Assembly (NCBI RefSeq): GCF_001953745.1
Contig: NZ_LWLN01000001.1
Span: 2,976,001-3,040,000, forward strand
DNA length: 64,000 nt
Origin: Natrinema saccharevitans
GTDB lineage: Archaea > Halobacteriota > Halobacteria > Halobacteriales > Natrialbaceae
Direction of reading: 5' to 3'
The notes under the pieces: model-generated
The model's input: only the letters and a program-made list of their open reading frames with translations
Told to the model about the DNA's origin: nothing
Databases searched by the model: none
Shown: positions 56,173 to 64,000 of the stretch, one piece after another
Layout of the letters: every line of letters starts with the position of its first letter
Numbering within the stretch: position 1 is the stretch's first letter
Position numbers and translations under genes: made by a program

Positions 56173-57282
56173 ATGGCAGAAGCGGAGTCGGTCGGCGGGC
56201 ACGCGACGACCGGGCAGCGAGACGGCTGGGTAACGGGGACACTCGTCCTCTTTTGTCTGGCGAGTACGGTCGTCACGGTCGTTGCGGGCCTGATTCAAGT
56301 GAGTTTCGGAGAGTACTCGATGACGTTCCTCGAGGCCTGGAAGGCGGTGTTCAATCCCGCGGTGATCTTCGATCTCAACGCCTGGGCCTCGTTCCTGTTC
56401 GACACCGAGCGGCCGGACATGAGTACCGACAGTATCGTCGTCTGGAACCTCCGGCTACCGCGGGTGTTCGTCGCGATCATCACCGGTGCGACGCTCGCGG
56501 TCTCGGGCGCGATCTTTCAGGCCGTGACGCGAAACGAACTGGCGAGTCCGTTCGTGCTGGGGGTCAGTTCCGGCGCCGGGTTCGCGGTGCTGGCGACGCT
56601 CGTCGTGTTCAGCGGTCTCGCGCCCTTCCTCCCGCTGATCGCCGCACTGGGAGGGACCGTCGCGTTCGGGATCGTCTACGCGATCGCCTGGAAGGGGGGA
56701 ACGAGCCCCGTTCGGCTCGTACTCGCGGGCGTGATCGTCAACATGGTCTTCCAGTCGCTCCAGCAGGGACTGTTTTTCTTCGCGGACGATCTGGGCGTCG
56801 TCCAGACGGCGATCGCCTGGATCACGGGCTCGCTGACGGGCACCGGATGGGAAGAGGTCCGAATCGCGGTCCTGCCGGCAGTTATTTCGATCGGAATCGC
56901 GATCGCCGGCGCGCGCCAGTTGAACGTCCTGATGCTCGGCGAGAGCACCGCTCGATCGCTCGGAATGCGCGTCGAGCGGGTCCGCTTTTTCTTCTCTGGC
57001 GTCGCGATTCTGGCCGCCAGCGTCGCCATCGCCGTCGCCGGCGTCGTCAGTTTCTTCGGGCTCGTCGTCCCCCACATCGTCAGGAACACGGTCGGCGGCG
57101 ACTACCGGCGACTGATGGTCGGCTGTGCCTTCGCCGGCCCCGCACTGATGGTTACCGCCGACGTCGGTGCCCGGCTCGCGCTGGGCGGGACGCAGATGCC
57201 CGTCGGCGTCGTGACGGGCCTGATCGGCGGCCCGTACTTCCTCTACCTGATGCGGAAACAGCAGTCGATGGGTGAGCTATAA
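56173..57282 (+). CDS. FecCD-type iron-siderophore ABC permease
   Basis: 369 residues. Nine to ten membrane segments. Motifs are WNLRLPRVFVAIITGATLAVSG in part, GVSSGAGFAV and GVVSFFGLVVPHIVR, all typical of the FecCD/BtuC family. It transports ferric siderophore or cobalamin. The next gene overlaps its stop by one base. Regulated by the box at 56152-56167 (inferred). Confidence 0.95.
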   Translation: MAEAESVGGHATTGQRDGWVTGTLVLFCLASTVVTVVAGLIQVSFGEYSMTFLEAWKAVFNPAVIFDLNAWASFLFDTERPDMSTDSIVVWNLRLPRVFVAIITGATLAVSGAIFQAVTRNELASPFVLGVSSGAGFAVLATLVVFSGLAPFLPLIAALGGTVAFGIVYAIAWKGGTSPVRLVLAGVIVNMVFQSLQQGLFFFADDLGVVQTAIAWITGSLTGTGWEEVRIAVLPAVISIGIAIAGARQLNVLMLGESTARSLGMRVERVRFFFSGVAILAASVAIAVAGVVSFFGLVVPHIVRNTVGGDYRRLMVGCAFAGPALMVTADVGARLALGGTQMPVGVVTGLIGGPYFLYLMRKQQSMGEL

Positions 57283-58139
57283 TGGCACGCACACAGCCTG
57301 ACACGGACCGAGAACGGACGCGAATCACCGACGACGACGGCGTCGAAATCGAGAGCGCACTGGTCGGCGACGAGCTGGAACTCAGCTATCCGTCGAGCGA
57401 CGGAACCGTCGTGGAGTGTGCCCGCCTCGACATCCCCGAGGAAGCGGTCACGGCACTCGTCGGACCGAACGGTAGCGGGAAGAGTACGCTCCTCAAGGCG
57501 CTCTCGAACCACCTCGAGCCGGACACCGGAACGGTCCGGATACACGGCGAGGATCTCGACTCGTTCAGTCAGAAGGAACTGGCCCGCGAACTGGGAGTTC
57601 TCTCGCAGGAAAACGATTCGCTGGGTTCGATCACCGTCGAAGACCTCGTCTATCACGGCCGCTACCCACACCGCGGGTTCTTCGACGGTCCCGACGAGGC
57701 GGATCATCGAGCGGTCGAACGGGCGATCGAGCTAGCCGGAATCGAAGGGATCCGCGACGCCGAACTCGGCCAGCTGAGCGGCGGGCAGAAACAGTTAGCC
57801 TGGATCGCCATGGTCCTCGCACAGGACACCGACGCCCTCCTGCTCGACGAGCCGACGACGTTTCTCGACGTACACCACCAGTTCCGCGTCCTCGAGACGA
57901 TCCGCCAGTTGAACGAGGAGAAGGGCGTCACCGTTTCGGTCATCCTTCACGACATCGCACAGGCGGCCCGCTTCGCGGACTATCTGGTCGCCATGCACGA
58001 CGGAAGACTGTACGACTGGGGGCCGCCCGAGGAAGTCGTCACCGAGCAACTCCTCGCGGATGTCTTCGGTGTGGAAGCGACCGTGAAGTACGAACCCGAG
58101 TTACAGGTATTGCCGAAACGGGCGCTTTCCGACCGGTAG
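57282..58139 (+). CDS. Iron-siderophore ABC transporter ATP-binding protein
   Basis: 285 residues. Walker A VGPNGSGKSTLLKAL, signature LSGGQKQLAWIA, Walker B ALLLDEPTTFLD, H-loop VILHDIAQ. It has an N-terminal extension of about 35 residues compared with FecE. It powers the adjacent permease. Confidence 0.95.
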   Translation: MARTQPDTDRERTRITDDDGVEIESALVGDELELSYPSSDGTVVECARLDIPEEAVTALVGPNGSGKSTLLKALSNHLEPDTGTVRIHGEDLDSFSQKELARELGVLSQENDSLGSITVEDLVYHGRYPHRGFFDGPDEADHRAVERAIELAGIEGIRDAELGQLSGGQKQLAWIAMVLAQDTDALLLDEPTTFLDVHHQFRVLETIRQLNEEKGVTVSVILHDIAQAARFADYLVAMHDGRLYDWGPPEEVVTEQLLADVFGVEATVKYEPELQVLPKRALSDR

Positions 58140-58166
58140 GAACGATCGATCGGAAGGACTTTGTGC

Positions 58167-58184
58167 TTTTAGGCCAGCCTAAAA
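58167..58184 (+). promoter_or_regulatory. Metal-regulator box upstream of first binding protein
   Basis: TTTTAGGCCAGCCTAAAA has perfect 8-bp arms around CA. It ends 2 nt before the ATG at 58187, so the operator overlaps the likely transcription start of a leaderless mRNA. Confidence 0.78.
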
Positions 58185-58186
58185 CG

Positions 58187-59293
58187 ATGACGAGCGACGT
58201 GCAGCGGACGAGACGGACCGTGGCGAAGACCGGCGCGGCGATCGCGGGACTGGGCACGACGGCCGGTTGTCTCGGCGATTCTGTGTCGAGCGACGACGAA
58301 AGCGAATACGCAGTGTCGATGGAGCCCGTCGGTTCCGTCGAGTTCGACGCCGTCCCGGAGACGTGGCTTGCGTACACGGGAGACTACGCCGACATGGGCG
58401 TTGCGCTCGGTCAGAGCGACGGACTCGTCGGAATCGGGCTACAGAGACGGTACGGCGCTCACCACTACGAGGAACTACCGGGCATCACGGTCGAAGCCGA
58501 CGAACTGACCGAACTCTGGGACGGCGGGACCGACAAGGAGGTGTTTTACGAACTCGAGTCGGACGTTCACGTCGTCGATCCGAACTTCATGGTCAACCGA
58601 CTGGAATGGAGCCGGGACGACGTCGACGAGATCGCGGAGACGATCGGGCCGTTCGTCGGTAACACGATTTTCTCGGCCAGTTACGACTGGCACGACTACA
58701 CCCGCTACAGTCTCTACGAGGCCTTCGAGAAGATCGCCGAGGTGTTTCAGGAGCGAGAGCGCTACGAGGCGTTCGCGAACCTCCACGATGACGTACTGAC
58801 GAACGTCCGCTCGCGGCTCCCCGACGAGCGACCCGAGGTCGCGGTCCTCGTTCCGAAGTCGGCCGAGCCGGAGGCGTTCTATCCGTACACCATCGACGAG
58901 GGGACGCAGTCTAAACACTGGAACGATCTCCGGGTCGAGGGGGCGTTCGCCGCGAACGGCGTCGCCGACGCGCAGGCGACCGGCGGCACAATCGACTACG
59001 AAGCGCTTCTCGAGATCGACCCTGACGTCATCGCGATCAGACAGCAGGGCGCGGTCACGGAGTCGGAATTCGAACAGGGACTCGTCTCGTTCATGCGCGA
59101 ACACGATGTCGCGAGCGAACTTCGAGCGGTACGGAACGATCGGGTGATCTACGGCGGCATGACCTATCAGGGTCCGATCATCCACCTCTTCCAACTCGAG
59201 CGGGCGGCGCAGGGATTATACCCGAACGAGTTCGACGACGAGGAACTCTTCGATCGCGGACGCGTCGCCGACATCGTTACCGGTGAGTACTGA
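58187..59293 (+). CDS. Tat-exported lipoprotein, iron-siderophore ABC substrate-binding protein (first)
   Basis: 368 residues from the ATG at 58187; an open frame runs 8 codons further up but crosses the operator. The signal has the twin-arginine RTRRTVAKTG and a lipobox-like TTAGC, predicting an anchored extracellular lipoprotein. The BtuF/FepB-like fold shows TWLAYTGDYADMGVALGQSD in part and IDPDVIAIRQQGAVTE. It delivers siderophore or heme to the permease. It has its own box and so its own transcript. Confidence 0.93.
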   Translation: MTSDVQRTRRTVAKTGAAIAGLGTTAGCLGDSVSSDDESEYAVSMEPVGSVEFDAVPETWLAYTGDYADMGVALGQSDGLVGIGLQRRYGAHHYEELPGITVEADELTELWDGGTDKEVFYELESDVHVVDPNFMVNRLEWSRDDVDEIAETIGPFVGNTIFSASYDWHDYTRYSLYEAFEKIAEVFQERERYEAFANLHDDVLTNVRSRLPDERPEVAVLVPKSAEPEAFYPYTIDEGTQSKHWNDLRVEGAFAANGVADAQATGGTIDYEALLEIDPDVIAIRQQGAVTESEFEQGLVSFMREHDVASELRAVRNDRVIYGGMTYQGPIIHLFQLERAAQGLYPNEFDDEELFDRGRVADIVTGEY

Positions 59294-59336
59294 GATCGAT
59301 CGCCAGAGGGAGTGTACTTCGGAACACTTTTCATTT

Positions 59337-59352
59337 TTTAGGCTGACCTAAA
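59337..59352 (+). promoter_or_regulatory. Metal-regulator box upstream of second binding protein
   Basis: TTTAGGCTGACCTAAA with 6-bp arms around CTGA. It ends 5 nt before the ATG at 59358. Same placement as the other metal boxes. Confidence 0.75.
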
Positions 59353-59357
59353 TCCCG

Positions 59358-60467
59358 ATGAGTGAGAACCGGACTTGGACGAGACGCAACGTGCTTCGAA
59401 CGGGAGGGGCGATGGCCGGCGTCGGTGCAACGGCCGGCTGTCTCGGTTCCCTCGGATCGTCCGATAGAGAGGCCGCATACACGGTGTCGATGCCGCCGGT
59501 CGGCGAAGTCGAGTTCCCGGGCGTCCCGGAAACGTGGGTCGCCAACAACGGAAGCTGGGCCGATATGGGGGTCGCACTGGGTCAGGATCCGCCGGACGGC
59601 GTCTGGCTGCCGTCCCGATACCACACGCAGTATTACGACGAGATCCCCGACGTCAGCGTCGACAAATCCGGGATGACGCGGATCTCCGACGACGGCGTCG
59701 ATCCGGAGACGTTCTACGAAATGGACGGGGACGTCCACGTCATCGATCCCAACTTCCTGACGAACCGATTCGGCGACGACGTCAGCGAGAGCGACGTCGA
59801 AGACATCGAAAACGACATCGCGCCGTTCTTCGGGAACAGTATCTTCTCGACCGGCTACTCGTGGCACGAAGACTACCCGTACCTGTCCCTGTACGAGGCG
59901 TTCGAGAAGCTCGCCGAGGTGTTCCAGGAGACCGAGCGCTACGAGGCCTTCGTCGAGGTCCACGACGAGTTCCAGTCGAACGTCGAAGAAGTCGTTCCGG
60001 CCGAGGACGAGCGGCCCGAGGTCGCGATCATGTGGGCCGTCGAGAGCGATATGGGGTCGTTCTCTCCCTATCTGATCGGCGAGGGCACGAGCTTCAAGCA
60101 GTGGCGCGACCTCGGGATCGAGGACGCGTTCGCCAACACGGACGTACGCGACTTCCACAGTACGCGCGGTGCGGTCGACTACGAAACGCTCCTCGAGATC
60201 GATCCCGAAATCATCCTGTTTCGCGGACAGGAAGCCAAGACCGCCGAGGAGTTCCAGGACGCGATCGTCTCGCAGATGGAAGACGACGACACCGCACGGG
60301 AGCTAACGGCCGTCCAGAACGGCGACGTCTACCGCGGCGGCCCCCTCTATCAGGGCCCGATCACGAACCTCGTCGTCACGGAACGCGCGGCCGAACAGGT
60401 CTACGGCGTCGAGACGGAACTGTTCGACCGACAGCGGGTCGGCGACATCGTCAACGGCGACTTCTAG
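59358..60467 (+). CDS. Tat-exported lipoprotein, iron-siderophore ABC substrate-binding protein (second)
   Basis: 369 residues. The signal has the twin-arginine TRRNVLRTGG and lipobox-like TAGC. Body parallels the first copy (ETWVANNGSWADMGVALGQD, VIDPNFLTNRFGD, LFEKLAEVFQETERYEAF-like). The two differ strongly in loops, so substrates may differ while both feed one permease. It has its own metal box. Confidence 0.93.
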   Translation: MSENRTWTRRNVLRTGGAMAGVGATAGCLGSLGSSDREAAYTVSMPPVGEVEFPGVPETWVANNGSWADMGVALGQDPPDGVWLPSRYHTQYYDEIPDVSVDKSGMTRISDDGVDPETFYEMDGDVHVIDPNFLTNRFGDDVSESDVEDIENDIAPFFGNSIFSTGYSWHEDYPYLSLYEAFEKLAEVFQETERYEAFVEVHDEFQSNVEEVVPAEDERPEVAIMWAVESDMGSFSPYLIGEGTSFKQWRDLGIEDAFANTDVRDFHSTRGAVDYETLLEIDPEIILFRGQEAKTAEEFQDAIVSQMEDDDTARELTAVQNGDVYRGGPLYQGPITNLVVTERAAEQVYGVETELFDRQRVGDIVNGDF

Positions 60468-60562
60468 ACGGTCGAACTCCGCCCGCCGCCCTCTCGAACT
60501 CGGCATGGCACCACCCGTCCGAGTCCGAACCGCTGAAATACCGTCACGGCCTACTCCGTTCC

Positions 60563-62629
60563 GTGTCGAAGCAGGTCCAGCAGGTCGAAACGATCTTCTG
60601 TCACGAGACGGGCGACGACTTCCTCGTCGTCGTCGAACGTGACGGGAAACGGTTGTTCCGAGCGAAGCTCGGCCTCTCCGAAACGTCGGCGGGACCTCGC
60701 CCCGCGAAGTTCCGACTGAAACAGGGCTCGAGCGAGGAACCCCGCCAGCCCGACGAGTTCGTCGAACTCGCGCGGCGAGCCGAGCGGATCCGGATTTCCG
60801 AACAGACCTCGCCCGAGAAGCGGCGCGAACTCACCGAGATGCTCGCGGGCTACCAGCTCGAGGACAAGGCAAAGGCCGTCCGGACCTGCCGGTACTGCGC
60901 CGGCGCGGGGCGGTACTCGCCGATCACGACGGAGACTGCGGTCAAGGACGACGAGGACTGGATCTGTCGCGACTGCGCCCGGCAGGAACTCGAGCGCCAA
61001 CTGTCCTTTACCGGCGGCGGCGAAGTGACCGGCGCGGCGAAAGAGCGCCTCGAGGAACTCATGATGGAGGTCCAGGACTTAGAACGGATCGTCAACCTCC
61101 TCAAGGGGCGGCTCGATCCCGACCTGACGAAGTTCGATACCATCTCGGCGACGACCGACGAGGTCGACCCCGTCCGGACCGACTCGCTGAACCTCCATCC
61201 CGGGCTGCAGAACTTGCTCGAGGACCGGTTCGATACCCTGCTACCGGTCCAGAGCCTCGCGGTCGAACACGGCCTGTTCGACGGCGACGACCAGCTCGTG
61301 GTGTCGGCGACGGCGACCGGGAAGACCTTAGTCGGCGAACTGGCCGGCATCAACCGCGTGTTGAACGGCAAGGGGACGATGCTCTTTCTCGTCCCCCTCG
61401 TGGCGCTGGCCAACCAGAAGTACGAGGACTTCCAGGACGAGTACGGCCACCTCGTCGACGTCTCCATCCGCGTGGGCGCGAGCCGGATCGCCGACGAGGG
61501 CGAGCGGTTCGACCCGAACGCCGACGTCATCGTCGGCACCTACGAGGGGATCGACCACGCCCTGCGGACGGGCAAGGAGATGGGCGACATCGGGACCGTC
61601 GTCATCGACGAGGTCCACACCCTCAAGGAGGACGACCGGGGTCACCGGCTGGACGGACTGATCTCCCGGCTCAAATACACCTGCGAACAGCGCGCGAAGC
61701 GCCGCGACGACTACGGCGGCGCGCAGTGGATCTACCTCTCGGCGACGGTCGGCAACCCCGAACAGCTCACGGCGGCGCTCGAGGCGACGCTCATCGAGTT
61801 CGAGGAGCGGCCGGTCCCGATCGAACGCCACGTCACCTTCGCCGACGGACAGGAGAAAGTCAGGGTGGAGAACAAGCTCGTCAAACGCGAGTTCGACACG
61901 GAGTCCTCGAAGGGGTATCGCGGCCAGACGATTATCTTCACCAACTCCCGGCGGCGCTGTCACGAGATCAGCCGCAAACTCGACTACTCGGCCGCGCCCT
62001 ATCACGCCGGCCTGGACTACAAGCGCCGCAAGGAGGTCGAGCGCAAGTTCGGCGAGCAGGAACTGTCGGCGGTCGTCACGACCGCCGCGCTCGCGGCCGG
62101 GGTCGACTTCCCCGCCTCGCAGGTCGTCTTCGACTCGCTGGCGATGGGCATCGAGTGGCTCTCCGTCCAGGAGTTTCACCAGATGCTCGGGCGGGCGGGC
62201 CGACCCGACTACCACGACGAAGGGACGGTGTACGTCCTCGTCGAACCCGACTGCAGCTACCACAACTCCATGGAGATGACCGAGGACGAGGTCGCGTTCA
62301 AGCTCCTCAAAGGGGAGATGGAATCGGTGATGACCCACTACGACGAGGCCGCAGCCGTCGAAGAGACCCTCGCGAACGTCACGGTCGGCGGCAAGGCCGC
62401 GAAGGCCCTGAACGACCGCATGCTCGGCGAAGTTCCAACGAAACACGCCATCGGGAAACTGCTCGAGTACGACTTCATCGACGGCTTCGAGCCCACGCCG
62501 CTCGGGCAGGTCGTCACCGAACACTTCTTAGCGCCCGGGCAGGCGTTTACCCTGCTCGACGGCATCCGGAAGGACGCCCACCCCTACGAACTCGTCGCCG
62601 ACCTCGAGTTGCGCGACGCGGAGCTTTAA
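60563..62629 (+). CDS. Ski2-like DEAD/DEAH-box helicase with zinc-binding insert
   Basis: 688 residues from the GTG at 60563 (MSKQVQQVETIFCHE); the open frame continues upstream over the previous gene. An N-terminal domain has zinc ligands in CRYCAGAG and CRDC (about 112-142). Helicase motifs: VVSATATGKTLVGEL (I), VIDEVHTL (II), YLSATVGNP (III), IIFTNSRRRC (IV), VVTTAALAAGVDFP (V) and QMLGRAGRPDYHDEG (VI). A winged-helix and ratchet-like region follows. It should unwind RNA or DNA 3' to 5'. The DUF5814-type haloarchaeal helicase is the likely family (name from memory). Confidence 0.9.
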   Translation: MSKQVQQVETIFCHETGDDFLVVVERDGKRLFRAKLGLSETSAGPRPAKFRLKQGSSEEPRQPDEFVELARRAERIRISEQTSPEKRRELTEMLAGYQLEDKAKAVRTCRYCAGAGRYSPITTETAVKDDEDWICRDCARQELERQLSFTGGGEVTGAAKERLEELMMEVQDLERIVNLLKGRLDPDLTKFDTISATTDEVDPVRTDSLNLHPGLQNLLEDRFDTLLPVQSLAVEHGLFDGDDQLVVSATATGKTLVGELAGINRVLNGKGTMLFLVPLVALANQKYEDFQDEYGHLVDVSIRVGASRIADEGERFDPNADVIVGTYEGIDHALRTGKEMGDIGTVVIDEVHTLKEDDRGHRLDGLISRLKYTCEQRAKRRDDYGGAQWIYLSATVGNPEQLTAALEATLIEFEERPVPIERHVTFADGQEKVRVENKLVKREFDTESSKGYRGQTIIFTNSRRRCHEISRKLDYSAAPYHAGLDYKRRKEVERKFGEQELSAVVTTAALAAGVDFPASQVVFDSLAMGIEWLSVQEFHQMLGRAGRPDYHDEGTVYVLVEPDCSYHNSMEMTEDEVAFKLLKGEMESVMTHYDEAAAVEETLANVTVGGKAAKALNDRMLGEVPTKHAIGKLLEYDFIDGFEPTPLGQVVTEHFLAPGQAFTLLDGIRKDAHPYELVADLELRDAEL

Positions 62630-62708
62630 CTCCCGCTCGGCGGCCAGAACGATAAAGAGCGAGAGCGCGCAATCGAATGCCAACGCGGGGTACTCCCCGG
62701 CCCCTATC

Positions 62709-63404
62709 ATGGAACCGCTCACGCCAGCCGCGATCGAGCCGCCCGCGAACGTCCTGCTCGTTCATCCCGATCACAACGAGCCCGACGCCTGCGAACAGTT
62801 GTGTCACGACAGTGCGGAGACGGCGCGGCTCACGGTGACGTTCGCAGACGAGACACCGGAGCCCCCGGACCCGGACGACGTCGACTGCAAGCGAGGCCTG
62901 CTCACGATCGGCAACGTACTGGCCGATTCGAGGGCCGAGTCGTCCCCCGACTTCGGGGCGTCGGTCGTCACCGACTCGGTCACCGATCCGACCGATCTCG
63001 GAGCGATCGGCGTCGCCGTCAGCCGGTTCTGCAAACACTGGTCCGAGGCCGACGAGGACATCGCCGTCTGTTTCGACTCGCTGGACGCGCTGCTCAGACA
63101 CACCTCGACAGAAGAGGTCTTCCAGTTCGCACACGTCCTGACGAACCGGCTGGCGAACGTGGGTGCCTACGCACACTTTCACTTCGATCCGACCCGCCAC
63201 GAGGATCGGGTCGTCTCGACGTTCGGAGCGATCTTCGACGAGGTCGTCGCCGACGACGATACCGACGAGTCGCTCCCGGAAGCCACCGACGAGGAGGTCG
63301 CCGACCTCCTCGCCGAGTGGGACGCGGACGCAAGCGCCGACCTCGAGCCCGCGGCGGACTCGGAGGCCACCGACGAGGAGATCGCGCGGACCCTCGGCCG
63401 ATAG
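62709..63404 (+). CDS. RecA-fold-like haloarchaeal protein without Walker A (DUF7504-like), second copy
   Basis: 231 residues. PPANVLLVHPDHNEPDACEQL is strand 1 without a P-loop. DIAVCFDSLDALLRHTSTEEVFQFAHVLTNRLANVGAYAHFHFDPTRHED (in parts) is the Walker-B-like strand and helices, the same arrangement as in 11851-12549. The C-terminal tail contains two repeats, EATDEEVADLL and EATDEEIARTL. The function is unknown; no CHAT gene is adjacent here. The stop codon lies in the outer arm of repeat D. Confidence 0.68.
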   Translation: MEPLTPAAIEPPANVLLVHPDHNEPDACEQLCHDSAETARLTVTFADETPEPPDPDDVDCKRGLLTIGNVLADSRAESSPDFGASVVTDSVTDPTDLGAIGVAVSRFCKHWSEADEDIAVCFDSLDALLRHTSTEEVFQFAHVLTNRLANVGAYAHFHFDPTRHEDRVVSTFGAIFDEVVADDDTDESLPEATDEEVADLLAEWDADASADLEPAADSEATDEEIARTLGR

Positions 63405-63486
63405 CGTCGTCACCGAACCGATCGCCACACTGCTCGCAGCGCGATCATGCGATCGGGTGGGCACTGGCTTTCAGTTGCGACGGTAG
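63401..63486. repeat. Degenerate 86-bp palindromic repeat, copy D
   Basis: The left arm (ATAGCGTCGTCACCGAA) and the right arm (TTTCAGTTGCGACGGTAG) still pair imperfectly. Core ACTGCTCGCA and TGCGATCGGGTGGGCA align with copy C. It fits exactly between two convergent genes: its first bases contain the stop of 62709-63404 and its last base touches the bofA stop at 63487. Confidence 0.65.
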
Positions 63487-63738
63487 TCAGACGAACGCGA
63501 TCTCGAGGACCGACAGCACGATCACGACGATCGAGCCGGGAAGACCCCCGAGGGCGACGATGGCGATGACGACCGGCGTGATCGCGATCGTGAGGCCGAA
63601 GACCGCCTGCGCGAGGTACAAGACGACGAGGCCGACGATCGCGTTGACGATGAAGGGGCGGGCCGCTCTGACGAGCTGGGCCGCGACGAGGACGAGTGCG
63701 AGGACCGCCACCAACACCAGAATCTCGAGGCCGGTCAT
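63487..63738 (-). CDS. BofA-family small membrane protein
   Basis: 83 residues with three hydrophobic segments (GLEILVLVAVLALVLVAAQLV in part, FIVNAIVGLVVLYLAQAVFG in part, VIAIVALGGLPGSIVVIVLSV in part). GGLPG is the family's signature. In Bacillus BofA inhibits pro-sigma-K processing by an M50 protease; archaeal members are of unknown role. An M50 protease gene lies at 41935-43173 but not adjacent. Confidence 0.85.
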   Translation of the reverse strand: MTGLEILVLVAVLALVLVAAQLVRAARPFIVNAIVGLVVLYLAQAVFGLTIAITPVVIAIVALGGLPGSIVVIVLSVLEIAFV

Positions 63739-63820
63739 AGCGGCGGTATCACGGCAGCCCTCAAAACCGTTCGGACCGTAACGAAACGCTTTATGACGTT
63801 GGGACGGTAGCGGATGGTAC

Positions 63821-63893
63821 GGGATCGTGGGTTAGCTTGGTATACTTCGGGCCTTGGGTGCCCGTGACCCCGGTTCAAATCCGGGCGATCCCA
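63821..63893 (+). tRNA. tRNA-Pro (TGG)
   Basis: 73 nt. Acceptor GGGATCG with CGATCCC, discriminator A, anticodon arm CGGGC-CTTGGGT-GCCCG with anticodon TGG, T arm CCCGGTTCAAATCCGGG. The TATA-like GCTTTATGAC (about 63788-63797) is at the usual -28. CCA is not encoded (CCA at 63891-63893 reflects CC plus discriminator A). Confidence 0.97.
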
Positions 63894-63894
63894 T

Positions 63895-63998
63895 ATTGCT
63901 GCCGCGAACAACTTCGTGAGCGGCAGCAATTGGAACGAGCCCGGATTTGAACGAGAGAACGGCGAGCGATAGCGAGCCGTTCGCGTGGTTCAAATCCG
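63895..63998 (+). repeat. Stem-loops and T-arm-mimicking palindrome after tRNA-Pro
   Basis: Two nested structures. First, ATTGCTGCCGC (63895-63905) and GCGGCAGCAAT (63920-63930), 11 bp with a 14-nt loop, a likely end structure of the tRNA transcript. Second, CGGATTTGAAC (63942-63952) and GTTCAAATCCG (63988-63998), 11 bp with a 35-nt spacer that itself contains GAACGGC/GCCGTTC. The outer arms copy the T arm of the tRNA in both orientations. The window ends 2 bp later. Confidence 0.75.
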
Positions 63999-64000
63999 AG

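Noticed and set aside
63487-63738. BofA-M50 pair considered as a functional operon
   Set aside because: The only M50 protease in the window is 20 kb away; no linkage evidence.

Overview
The window is chromosomal DNA from a halophilic archaeon. Its proteins are strongly acidic and rich in Asp, Glu, Ala and Val, its coding DNA is GC-rich, and it carries archaeal RNA polymerase genes split as B''/B'/A'/A'', archaeal EF-2, ribosomal proteins S12, S7 and L10e, a type II GAPDH and many Tat-type signal peptides. Gene content resembles the Natrialbales (Natrinema/Haloterrigena-like); that placement is inference. Most of the sequence is core genome, interspersed with AT-rich accessory islands, IS200/IS605 remains and a family of 86-bp palindromic repeats.

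Layout. 1-6.7 kb: end of a sensor histidine kinase, a metal-efflux CDF protein, a crcB pair behind a fluoride riboswitch-like leader, a split MgtE pair with a PhoU/TrkA-C regulator, and serS. 6.9-8.5 kb: a Tat-secreted protein and an AT-rich gap with repeat A. 8.4-27.4 kb: the RNAP/str cluster on the minus strand (rpoH, B2, B1, A1, A2, nusA-like, rps12, rps7, fusA), interrupted twice. Between nusA and rps12 lie a V4R-like gene and an aldehyde dehydrogenase. Between rps7 and fusA lie a HExxH protein and a locus with an inactive-looking RecA-fold protein, a CHAT/caspase-like protease and a convergent 42-residue membrane peptide. 27.7-28.4 kb: a tandemly duplicated tRNA-Asp region with T-arm-like palindromes, followed by a PD-(D/E)XK nuclease gene and a Bat-like response regulator.

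31.9-39.5 kb: two protein-isoaspartate methyltransferase homologues, zinc-finger and LURP-like proteins, an aminopeptidase, type II GAPDH, Hsp20, a RimK-like ligase and L10e. 39.7-41.4 kb: an IS200/IS605 element with intact tnpA and frameshifted tnpB. 41.9-43.2 kb: an M50/CBS protease. 43.2-44.7 kb: an AT-rich cassette of three small genes that looks like a secreted-peptide plus immunity module. 44.8-49.4 kb: an ABC-2 exporter, a DUF4870-like protein, a tnpB remnant, a hydrolase and an oxidoreductase. 49.6-55 kb: inorganic-carbon acquisition (beta-carbonic anhydrase, DabA, DabB) with an Lrp-type regulator. 55-60.5 kb: small proteins and an iron-siderophore ABC system with DtxR-type operator palindromes. 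60.5-64 kb: a Ski2-like helicase, a second RecA-fold-like protein, BofA and tRNA-Pro.

The best candidates for undescribed biology are: the RecA-fold/CHAT protease/42-residue peptide locus (11.85-14.93 kb); the AT-rich secreted-peptide cassette (43.6-44.6 kb), whose first gene seems to lack a normal start codon; the 86-bp palindromes with compensatory changes; and the T-arm-mimicking palindromes downstream of every tRNA gene in the window.
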